A DNA stretch of 64,000 nt, from positions 39,023,649 through 39,087,648 of the forward strand of contig NC_087068.1 of NCBI RefSeq assembly GCF_963678635.1, given 5' to 3'. The position numbers and the translations under genes are program-made. This DNA is from Symsagittifera roscoffensis. Taxonomy: Eukaryota > Xenacoelomorpha > Acoela > Convolutidae. Below, one piece after another: positions 41,441-51,453 of the stretch; position 1 is the first letter of the stretch; each line of letters opens with the position of its first letter. Below the pieces are notes generated by a model. That model saw nothing but the letters and a program-made list of their open reading frames with translations, had not been told where the DNA came from and searched no databases.

Positions 41441-43199
41441 CTGTCAAAGGCATAAGACCATCATGATCAGCAAGCGTTTCAGCGACGAACCCTCCGCTCC
41501 GGGAGTATGCCCGAGATAGAGGCCTTAATGACCGTTATTGTACTGGTGGAAGGTGCGTACCCTCCGTCGAGTACTATTTAGCTTTTTAACTTAGTTAACA
41601 CCGAAAATTCCGGGGGCCGGAGGGTTAGGTGGGAAGTCATGAGCCCGCTTGTCCCAAGGTCCCGGGACCAAAAACAATTAAAGAGAAAGCGTAAAACCAA
41701 ACAAAAATAGTGTATAACCAAGAAAAAGCCAAAAATAAATTTATTTGAAAACAAAAAAGTACAAAAAACAGTAAAAAATCCAAAAAAGACCAAAAACAGT
41801 AAAAAAAAAATGTAAAGTGACAGTTTATATGTTATTTCCGGACGAGATGTGATCTGACCTTCCTATTTGTTGTTGTTTCAGATTGATTTAGATCGTTTTT
41901 GATAGAAAGATTGTGTGTTTTGGTGAAGGGTTGGGTACCCTCCCTCGAGTGTAATTTGAGTGTTTAAGCACGTTAATGGTGATTTTGCCGGTGACCGGAG
42001 GGTAGAGTGGCAAGCTGATCAACGTGTTCCACACTCAACAGGGACATAGGGACAACATCCACAACGACTGTTGGGTATCGTTGAAACAATTTTAGTATCG
42101 TTCGGGTACTATTTCATTAAAACTTAAAGTGGTGGGGGGCACGATTGGCGCGGTCCGATTGTACCCTCCATCGATTACAAATTTCCGAGTTAAGGGTCTT
42201 AATTCGGGTATTTTGGTGCAAAGGAGGGTATAGTACTATTCATTAACGACTACTAATAGGTTATTATCCTTATTATATATTACTTATCTCCTAATTAGAC
42301 CCAAGAAACACCCAATTTTGTCGAAAATTATCGATTTTCGATCAAACTGTAGACCCCCAAATTTCTGGATATCCGAGCTTTTCCGAACAGCAAAAAGCCT
42401 TTAAATCGGGAGTAGCTACGTAGTTCGATCCCCCTAACTAAAGAAACCGCGTGAGAAAAGACTCAGTGAAAGTTGGAAAAAACCAAAAATTTTCGGTCAA
42501 AATTTCGATAATTTTCTGAATTTTGTCAATCTGTTTTGGGGATCGAGTTTTTGAGTTTTTAGAGTTAGAGCAATAAAATTTTTCGTGTTAGGAGCGTGCT
42601 AGCATAACGTGCTCGGCTACCAGAAAAATTCTTGAGTAACCCTCCGATTAGCTCCGTAGATAGAGCTAACGACTTAAGGATTGGAAAAGGAAGGAATCGG
42701 AGGGTCCAAATTTGATAGTTATTGGCCAAATTTTTGTCTCCAAACCAATTTTGATCCGGTTTTTTGCACTATTCTAGTGCCGTACAGGGCTACTACGCTC
42801 GTTTCAATTATTTTTTAGGGCACTTTCGATAGGAATTGCGGAAAAAGTTTCTCAGAACCTATATAGGTGGTGAAAAAAGGCCGTTTGGACAAACACGTTT
42901 TTGGCAATTTCTCAAAGACTAGCCAACCGATCGGGATGATTTTGGTACCATAAGTCGACGTTTTTGACCACTTTTCCGGACCGCAACCGTTTTTGGGTTG
43001 ATAATCGCGGAAAAGAAAAATTTTTTAGAATTTGTTGGTTCGGAGGGTCCAAATCGTAGGTAATCCTCCGAGCGGCAGAAAATTTTATCAAAACACCTTT
43101 TTATCCAACTGGGAAGGTTGACCGTGTCAGCCAACCTAGTTTTAAGTCAGGTGGACCGCTTTTGGAGACTTTATTGCGGTAACATAACCTTTTTTCTTG

Positions 43200-43620
43200 A
43201 TTTTTAGGGAACCCTCCGAGGTAACCCTCTGGAGTCAGCTAAAGCCCTTAGCAACCCTCCTTAGTGGAAAGCTTCCACGAGGTCATCCAAAGAAGTTAAA
43301 ACAGCCCCCCCCCATAGAGAATTTAGCTTGTTTTGACGCTTTTTGAAGTTAATTGAAGGCTCTTCTAAGCGAGGCTCAGAAATTTGAAAATTTTGGAAGT
43401 ACCCTCCGAAGTAACCCTCCGGAGCATATTAAGCATCTTATTGACCCTCCTTAGTAAGTTTAGGGGGACCCTCCGAAGTAACTTGGGTGACTAAGGTACC
43501 CTCCGAAGTAACCCTCCGAGGTAGGCTAAGTGTCTTAACAACCCTCCGAGGTAACCCTCCGGAGTGACTTAAACTTCTTAGCAACCCTCCTTGTTAGAAG
43601 CTTGAGGAAACCTTCTGTGG
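43200..43620 (+). repeat. Cluster of ACCCTCCGAGGTAACCCTCCGGAG motifs
   Basis: At least twelve CCCTCC occurrences, many as the doublet ACCCTCCGAGGTAACCCTCC or with GGAG next to it, spaced about 30-60 bp and each followed by a CTTAGCAACCCTCCTTAG-like block. Confidence 0.8.
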
Positions 43621-43800
43621 CAATTTAGGAGACGGAAAGTATCCATTTAATTAAGATTATATTAGGATATTAGGCGTGCTTATTAGGATCATAAGAACCC
43701 ATTTTGACCCGGAAATTCGTGATCAACTTTGGATTCTAGATCGGGTGTATCAGAAGTACCAGAACAAAAATATTTTTTTTATTGTGATTTCGGTTGTGTG

Positions 43801-44165
43801 GTTGCCTTGAGCTACTTAATAGGAAAGTTCGGGCAATCCGGGAACAAATAAAGGAACACCTCGGTGATTGTATTAGGCAAATACACACTCACTTGAGAAG
43901 AAAAGTTGTTCCCTACTCTCGTGCATTTGGAGCAGTCTGGGTGTGGGGAAGCTTTTTCTTAGACTTAAGAAATTTTCGATCAGAGATTGCCTTGAGCTAC
44001 TTAATAGGACAGCTCGGGCAATCGCAGGACACCTAAAAGAAGACCTCGGTGGGTGTATTAGGCAAATACACACCCACTTGAGAAGACTGTGTCCTGGGCT
44101 TTGTTCTTTCGGATCGTTCCGATTGGGGGAAGTCTTTTTCTTTAAGACTAAGTTTTATTGATCTG
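43801..44165 (+). repeat. 185-bp tandem duplication in leader
   Basis: TTGCCTTGAGCTACTTAATA begins both copies (43802 and 43987). Both keep inverted pairs such as TGTATTAGGCAAATACACA, so each could fold as an RNA hairpin cluster. Confidence 0.8.
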
Positions 44166-44500
44166 TTTCTGAATCATCACTGCTTTTTATCAAGGATTGT
44201 TTAATTTTAACAAAGCAGTGACTTGATAAATTGCGGGGCAATAAATTGATACTGAAAAAAGGTCGCTGTCACCTGTAGGATATTCTTATCTGATTATCCA
44301 TTGTGTTTTGTGTGTCGATTATATCTTGTGAAAACTTTGTGATACTGTTATACTATACAACAGGGTTGAGTTAACATTATATCAATACTGAGCAAGCCCT
44401 GTGTATGCAACTCTAGCTGAGTCACTAAGATTGTCATTGAGAAACCTAAGAGATTGATACTGACTTTTCGACATACGATTATTGTTTTTTGTCACAAAGC

Positions 44501-47500
44501 ATGCAGCGCAGGGACTCGTTAGGATCGACTACTAAGATTCCCAGGCTGAGCAAGGGCAGCACGCAAAAATTTAAAACTAGGCGTAGCCAGTCCTCGTTTA
44601 GCAGCGCCTCCGACGTGTTTGCCGAAACCGAAACGACTAGTGGTCAACCTGATCTTTCAGTGAGCGAAATGAGATTAAGGAGCGAGAAAAACTTCGATGC
44701 CGATCAAAGGCGGAGCGCCGAAGCCGGAACCGCGAGCGAAACGCTTGTGGACCCCTTTGACGAGGGATAACAGACGCTCATTCGACCCGACTTTGAGCCG
44801 AGCGAGGACCTCGAGCGGGAGGAAGTCGAGAGGACGGAGGAGACCTTGGAGCGTTCCGAGGTCGAGCAGCGAGAGGAAGTGTTATTCAAGGGAATATCCA
44901 AATCGGAGACCAAGAGTCATAGTTGGAGGGGAGAATATTCACATTCGGCTAGTACCCACTCATCTCTGGCCAAGCAGAGCAACAACGCGATGATGTCGAG
45001 TAGAAGCCCGAGTGAAGAACAACCGGGTTCGTAGGCCAAGAAGAGTTGGAAGTCTTTGTACGACGAGCGCATGGCGTCACTACCAACTGTAGGTTTAACT
45101 TCCAGTTATGACTACCCGGAGATAGCCCATCCGAATGTGAACTTCACACCGTGCCCAAGGAACGATATGAGCAGGAAGGCGTCGTCAGCCTCGCCGACCA
45201 GGCCCATGTCAGATGGAATAACGATGGGAGCGTCATCAACCTTCGACAGATTAATGACGTCGATGAGCAAGCAAAAAGGCGGTGCGTAATCAAGCACCAG
45301 GCTGCAGCCGCAGTTGACCTCATTTTCTCTGGGACTAACCCCGTCATTTGGGGCCACTGGCGACATAAGTGACATGTTCGCTGGCGTAATGAATGGTCTA
45401 GATGAACTGAGACGGGACATGACTAAAAGAATAGATCAGGTTGATGAGAGAGCTCACAAAGGTCAAGAGAATCTGAGAGACGAACTAACGCACGTGAAGT
45501 CACAGGCGAGGGTTGATCAGGCTCAGTTGATTCGCAACACTGATCAATGCCTGGCGGAGAGCCTGGCACAGGCAAACAAGGAGTCATACGAAAGAGAGGC
45601 TAGGATGACCAGGGAGATCGAATGATTGTTGAACGATCATGATAGTACCTACGCCCACACAATGACTAGCATGGAGAAAAGGTTAGATGCAAAGTCTGAC
45701 TTAATGATGCGGAAGCTCGACGCGATCCTGAATGGGAGCAATTGGCAGGAGCATTCCAACCCAAAGGAGCGCTCACGCCATGCGAATGATGGAGATGGTA
45801 CGGGCAGCAAAGCCAGAGCCCAGCAAAGCTCGAGAACGAACTACGAACCTAGAAACAAGGAGCGGCCAAGGGCAGCCCCGTCGAGGCCTGGCTGGACGAA
45901 CCCAATCCCGCCGGAGGCAGATGCTATCCCGGAGACAAGGTTGCCAACTGTGCCACAAGTCAGTTCAGTACCAGATCTGACTACAGTCTCACAGGACACA
46001 ACGATGTATGCCTCGATTTTTGAGCCTCTGAACAGATCTCTCGAAACATTCATCACCAAGCTCTCGAAGTCGACCGAGAGAGGAGAGAGGTCAAGAAGGA
46101 CACTGAAAAAGCCGAAGTCATATAAAGACGAGTCAGACGGCTGCATTGATACTTGGATAGAGGTGATGAAGTTACACTTTGAGGAAGAGAATCTCTCCAA
46201 GAAACAAGAGTGCAGCGCGCTAACGAGCAACCTGGAGGGTACTGCACTAAGTTGTGTAATGGCGAAAAGAGCCAATGAGAGAGACAGCGCTCGCAAGATA
46301 TTCGACATCCTGCTGAATCGTTTCGGCTCTGGAGTACAAGGGCACCAGGCTATGGTGAAGTTCGAAAATAGGCGTCAAAGAGATGACGAATCCATAGATA
46401 AATTTTTGGACGACCTTGAATTGCTTAGGAGGAGAAGCAACCCAGGTGAGAGAATATCCGTGCGAAACTTGGCGATTGCTTCGAAGTTCATGGACGGAGT
46501 AAGGAGTGAGGAGTTGAAGACGATGTTGGCCACACACTTCACCCTGTCACTTGACCAGGTACCCACGCCCGACGATTTGCGTATGAAGTCACGCGAGTAT
46601 TTACTGATAAAACCGAGGGCGCAGAACCGTTACAGCAATTATGGCAACTATAGCGGGACAAACACTGGTGCGAATTCCAGTTGGTACAAACCTCGCGACG
46701 ACATGGATAAGAGGAGGTCGTGTGCGAATTGTGGTTTTATGGACCATCACGTTTCCGCGTGTTCTGCATACAAACAGAACATGAAGGCGATAGGCTACTT
46801 TCTCGAGGACGACGACGCGACCGACGAGGATCATGAAGAGTACGTCAGAGGGCTCATCATGAAAAATGGTCCGAGGTGTTTCTTCTGTAATTTGGAGGGA
46901 CACTTCAAGTCGGATTGTACTCAATTTTGGGATGCAGTAGCGGACGCGAAACATCCCCGCCACGAAGAGGCGCTTTCGGGTGTCAAGGCCAGTCGAGCAC
47001 GTCCGATGAACGAGGCTGAATCTCGGAGGAAGGAGACGACACCGAGCACCTTCACGACCAAAAAGGTAAAGACACTGCCTGACGAGGTAGTAGCCTCGAA
47101 CCTCGAGGCAGAGTCGTCTAGCCCACTCAAGGTGGATTACGGCCTGGCGGCAAGGACAGCGCTGCAGAATGTCAAACAGGACCTAGCCACGAAAGAAGTG
47201 GAGCAATGGGTAAGGTCGGAGCTGGAGAGCACAGATCTTCGAGAAAGTTTTAATATTCTGGGTAAAACGACGAAAATAGAAGACAAAGAGGAACCCAGGA
47301 AACAGGGACTAAAACTGAACGTTATATCTAAGAGAACCTTCGGCATGACGAAGGAGGGGACCAAAATAATGCCCATTATCTCAGTTGCAGGGCACCAGGT
47401 GGTCAAGAACTTGAGTGAACCATCTGAGATTACACTAGTCCACCTGGACATCTATGCCGACTACCTGAAGGAGAAAGATCCCAAACTGGACTCCAGGGCA

Positions 47501-47983
47501 TTGCGAGCGCTGCTCACAACAGGAGGCCCGAGGCTGATGAAAGTGGATGGACATTATATCGATGTCCATGGCCCTTACCCGATCCTAATGAATGTGGATG
47601 GCATCAACATCTACACAAAAGCTCACATAACTGATGCGAACGATCAGATTGGCCGGATATACATTGGTCAAGAGGAGCTGAAGGTTAGACGAATCGGACA
47701 CACCGCAATGCTCGAACAAGATGCGGTGCACATAGGTTGCGAGGCCGATCTGGCCGCACACGTGCTGGACGTGCAAGGCAGACAACTTTCAGTAAAGGGA
47801 CTGCTAGACACGGGAGCAGTGGTTAGTGTCATGCCAGTCAAAACATGGACCGACATGGGTTTCGAAAGGTCGGATCTCATACCGAAAAACATCAGGTTGG
47901 CAGCTGCCAATCAGGGAGCGATCTATGGACCGGACGAACCCCTATCATTTCACTGCAGCTCGGAGCAAGACATCTTTAGATGA
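44501..47983 (+). pseudogene. gag: gag and start of protease, four in-frame stops
   Basis: One frame is open from ATG 44501 to 47983 except for TAA 44768, TAG 45032, TAA 45287 and TGA 45623; no frameshift is needed before about 47930. It encodes a charged N-terminus, a coiled-coil-like stretch (about 45380-45720), a Ty3-type capsid domain (about 46110-46600; WIEVMKLHFEEENLSKKQ), and two CCHC zinc knuckles, CANCGFMDHHVSAC (46721-46762) and CFFCNLEGHFKSDC (46877-46918). The aspartic protease active site LLDTGAVVSVM is at about 47803-47833. Gag forms the particle; the knuckles bind RNA. Confidence 0.9.
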
Positions 47984-48498
47984 GCTTCCTAGTAGTGGAG
48001 AATTTGGACGAATCAGACCAGTTCATCTTAGGAAGGGATTTCGTGCGCAACTTTGATGTCACGATCGATCTCAATGACGGGTTGATTAGGATCAAGGATC
48101 CTGAGAGAAAGTATGAAAAGAGACCCCTTAATAAGATCTTAATTAACCAGGCCAAGGTGCCCATTTTTCTGGATCGAAAAGTTAGATTAAAACCAAACCA
48201 AGCCGTAGTAGCGACGTTTAGGATGAGGAACTTGAATGAACTCAGCAATGACAAACAGGTGTGTCTGGTACCAAATCCAAACAGTAAAAGCTCGGCTATT
48301 TTAGGAAGAAGCTTCTCTTTCACTCAGAGCGGACTGTGTGTGAGTGTGTTATTGAACACAGAAGCAACAACAGTGACAATACAGAGGGGAAAAAAACTTG
48401 GCTACGCTTTGCCTCTGAACACAGAATTTCAGAGTGTGGAGAACTTGAAAAAGTTTGATGTAACTAAATGTCATTGCATGCGAACCAAGAATGTATAA
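47980..48498 (+). pseudogene. pol: Protease C-terminal part and linker to RT, shifted frame
   Basis: Contains QFILGRDFVRNFDVTID, the second conserved loop of retroviral-type aspartic proteases, which belongs to the same domain as the active site upstream. It is in the -1 frame, so about one base is missing near 47930, and a TAG at 47977 also interrupts this frame. A second -1 shift near 48480 leads to the RT frame. A programmed shift inside the protease fold is unlikely; I read these as mutations. Confidence 0.8.
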
Positions 48499-50795
48499 TG
48501 AAGAGAGTGAATGAATTGAAATCTTCTAGGAAATTGTTTTCAATGAAGTCGGAAACAGATGATGGGCTGTCTAGTTGTTCCAACTTTCCTGAGAGGCCGA
48601 CAGAAGCAGAGTTAGCAGCGAATAAACCTGTCCTACCTGAGATAGAACATTTGAAGGGTAAAATATCAGACAAGGAACTAGATTCGCTCAGAGCGGTGCT
48701 AAATCGGAACGCAGACGTTTTTTCGAAACATAAGGCCGACATAGGTTGTTGTAGTTTTGTAGAACACGAGATTGAGATAGAAGAGGGCTCGGTACGTCAT
48801 AGGGAAGGGGCGAGAAGAATGACCCCAAACAAGTCAGAAGCGTGTAGGAAGGAAATCGAGATGTTAATGGAGTACGACATGATCGAGCCGTCGAAGTCCC
48901 CATGGGCTTGTGGCGTGGTCATGGCGAAAAAGAAAGGGGGACAACTCAGGTTTTGTTGTGATTTCCGTTATCTGAACGCAGTGACTATAAAGGACGCATA
49001 CCCGATTCCCCGCATCGATGAGAGCCTATCCAAGCTGGGAGACGCGAAGTTCTTCACGACGTTGGATTTGGGCTCTGCGTTCTGGCAAGTGCCACTCAGA
49101 AAGCAAGATCGAGAGAAAACAGGCTTCGCGTGTGAGCTGGGATTGTTCCAATGGAAGAGGATGCCATTCGGATTGTGCAACGCGACGGCCACATTCCAGC
49201 GACTGATGGCCCAGGCACTCACGAGCGTCACTAAGAAATACATGAATCTCATCATGTGTTATGTCGATGATGTCGTGATTGCAACACCAACCTTAGAAGA
49301 CCACATAGAGAGGTTGGAGGAGGTGTTTTCTTGCATGAAGCAGGCGGGTCTGAAATGTAAACCCTCTAAGTGTGAAATCTTCAGGGATTCCATAAAGTAT
49401 CTGGGCCACCTGGTGGACAAACATGGAGTGAGACCAGATCCCGAAGCGGTTGAAGCAGTGCTGACCTGGAAGGCACCTAAAACAGATACCCAGCTGATGA
49501 GTTTTTTGGGATTCGCTAATTATTATCGAGAGTTCATCAAGGGGTATGCTGACAAAGTATACCCCATGCAGCGGTTGATGAGAAACAAGGGCAAAAAGTT
49601 CACTTGGACTGATGAGGCACAAGTTTCATTTGAAAACATCAAACGTGAACTTTGCGAGGCACCGGTCCTCGGCATGCCAACAGAGAAGGGGATGTTCGTG
49701 CTGGATACGAATGCATCAGTGGTTGCGTTATCGGGCATACTTCACCAGGAGCAGGAGTGGAACGGGAGAACGGTTCTTCGTCCGATTGCCTACGGGAGTA
49801 AAGTCCTGAGTGATACTGAAATGAAGTACGGCGCACCAAAAGCGGAGATGTTTGCGGTGATCACTTTCGTGGAAAAGTACAGGGCCTACTTGGGGAGTGC
49901 TCTCTTCAAGTTACGTGTGGATAATCGTGCCCTTGCCTGGCTGAAAACCTATTCGATGGACCAAAGTTATATTGGTCGTTGGATCGTGCGCCTAGATGGA
50001 TACCAGATGATCATAGAGCACCGTACCCGTGACAAGCACCAGAACGCAGATAGCCTCAGTAAAAAGACAGAATTTTATGAGCGCCTCGAGGAGAAACAGG
50101 CTAACCAATCAAAAATCAAAGACGGGTTTTCCTTTCTGGACAAAGAAACCTACGACAAACTGCCACTTACTAGGTGGTTAGACAAGTCAGGGCATCCTAT
50201 AACCGGACACCCTGACCTTCCAGTGGAGACGGCCGCTGAGATAAAGCTTTTAGCCAGAGGCGAGCCCGTTCCGTTGGATCTGCTAGTCCGATCCAACTTG
50301 GTACAGCAAGAACTTACCAGACTAGGTATAAACAGCATGGCTCTATTGAACAGGACGTTGAACGTGGCGCCGGACGTCATGGGAAAACTCCGTGACTTGT
50401 TGGACAGGGAAGTGGATAGGCATGATTGTGAGTGGATGGAGACCATGCAGCGGTTGACTGTCACCGAGAGAACAGAGAAGAGGCCAGTGTCCTTTCGCAG
50501 CCGAGGCGTTGAACGGGATTGCAGGTCAATAGTCAACCAGCTGGTGAGCTCGATGCCGAAGGAGGTCTTGTTGAGAACTTCGTTCACTGAATATGGAACA
50601 CTGAATCAGAACCAAACCACTGAGGAAGTCAGGATCAAGTCGAAATCTAGCTTCACGAGGAGAGTGCATTTCACGGATGCAAAAGAAGAATACGAGCCGA
50701 GCCCAGATTGTTCGTCCGTGGATGAGACAATGTCCGGGGAGTCTGATACCTTCGAGCCAGTCAAGGACGACTCCTGGGGAGTCAGACACCTTTGA
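48468..50795 (+). CDS. pol: Reverse transcriptase and RNase H of pol
   Basis: Copies RNA into DNA and degrades the RNA strand. RT: PSKSPWACGVVMAKKKGG, FFTTLDLGSAFWQVPL, MPFGLCNATATFQRLM and the catalytic YVDD (49260-49271, residue about 265), then FLGFANYYREFI. RNase H follows, with acidic residues in VLDTNAS, PKAEMFAV, LRVDNRALAWL and QNADSLS. The segment from 48468 to 50795 is uninterrupted. The last residues reach a repeated SGES motif, then the frame shifts near 50775 (a 2-nt loss, judged against neighbouring repeats). Type is Ty3/gypsy: RNase H follows RT, and integrase lies after it. Confidence 0.95.
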   Translation: MSLHANQECIMKRVNELKSSRKLFSMKSETDDGLSSCSNFPERPTEAELAANKPVLPEIEHLKGKISDKELDSLRAVLNRNADVFSKHKADIGCCSFVEHEIEIEEGSVRHREGARRMTPNKSEACRKEIEMLMEYDMIEPSKSPWACGVVMAKKKGGQLRFCCDFRYLNAVTIKDAYPIPRIDESLSKLGDAKFFTTLDLGSAFWQVPLRKQDREKTGFACELGLFQWKRMPFGLCNATATFQRLMAQALTSVTKKYMNLIMCYVDDVVIATPTLEDHIERLEEVFSCMKQAGLKCKPSKCEIFRDSIKYLGHLVDKHGVRPDPEAVEAVLTWKAPKTDTQLMSFLGFANYYREFIKGYADKVYPMQRLMRNKGKKFTWTDEAQVSFENIKRELCEAPVLGMPTEKGMFVLDTNASVVALSGILHQEQEWNGRTVLRPIAYGSKVLSDTEMKYGAPKAEMFAVITFVEKYRAYLGSALFKLRVDNRALAWLKTYSMDQSYIGRWIVRLDGYQMIIEHRTRDKHQNADSLSKKTEFYERLEEKQANQSKIKDGFSFLDKETYDKLPLTRWLDKSGHPITGHPDLPVETAAEIKLLARGEPVPLDLLVRSNLVQQELTRLGINSMALLNRTLNVAPDVMGKLRDLLDREVDRHDCEWMETMQRLTVTERTEKRPVSFRSRGVERDCRSIVNQLVSSMPKEVLLRTSFTEYGTLNQNQTTEEVRIKSKSSFTRRVHFTDAKEEYEPSPDCSSVDETMSGESDTFEPVKDDSWGVRHL

Positions 50796-51450
50796 GCCCG
50801 TGCAGGACGACTTGTCCGGGGAGAGGTTGACGAGACCACCTAGGGGCAGAATTTTGTCCGGGGAGTCGGGTTCGAAGCAACCGATGGACAGAGTTTTGTC
50901 CGGGGAGTCGAGAAACATCTCAGACAACTTGGAATATGATGTTGGGGAATCAGTCGACTCAAGTGTTGACTCGAGGCCCCAGTCCTGGGACAACACATCT
51001 GAAACAACTTCCAATTCCGATATGTCAGAGATCGCAATCCACTCCTTATTGGTAGACTGGAAGCAGCGTGGGCTGGACCGAAAAACGCATCAGGATCCAG
51101 ACAGGGACAGATACACCTCAGATGAAGAGGGCACTGTGGTAGATAATGCCGCAGACGAGCTCGAGCTGATAGCAGTCTCGAAACGCCCAACCAGATTGCT
51201 GCCACATGGTACGGTCGTCCGTACCAATCTGGAACCATCTGTGCAGGAAGCGACGCCTTTGAAAAAGATATGGTGTTTCAAGTTGATGGACGATGCTCAT
51301 GCTCTGGAGATAATGAGTGGGCAAATGAACGTGGTAAAGACGTATTTGAAAGCCAGGTACAGGCTGTCGGATCTCCTAAGGGCTCAACGAAATGATAGGA
51401 TGACGAGCAGTCTGAAGAGATGGATCGAGAATGTAGCACCTGACAAGTGA
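50776..51450 (+). pseudogene. pol: Pol spacer between RNase H and integrase
   Basis: Low-complexity, acidic spacer with repeated LSGES peptides (50812-50910), then an unrecognised helical segment (HALEIMSGQMNVVKTYLKAR). It ends at TGA 51448; the integrase continues in the same frame at once after it, so this stop is a single nonsense codon in a continuous frame. No function recognised. Confidence 0.75.
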
Positions 51451-51453
51451 GAC

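Larger units (their letters stand above)
41411..44500 (+). other. Long structured leader of the retrotransposon
   Basis: About 3.1 kb without a credible ORF. It contains at least four units of about 70 bp with CCCTCC at one end and GGAGGG at the other (41558-41627, 41936-42004, 42161-42230, 42637-42707), a dense cluster of ACCCTCCG motifs (43200-43620), and a 185-bp tandem duplication (43801-44165). It would sit in the 5' UTR of genomic RNA. Confidence 0.75.

Noticed and set aside
45841-46308. 155-codon minus-strand frame in gag
   Set aside because: Antisense shadow of the capsid-coding frame; the plus strand has domain matches.
47977-48500. Programmed -1 frameshift between gag and pol
   Set aside because: The two shifts fall within the protease fold and in the linker before RT, no slippery heptamer is evident, and a TAG sits beside the first one; mutation fits better.
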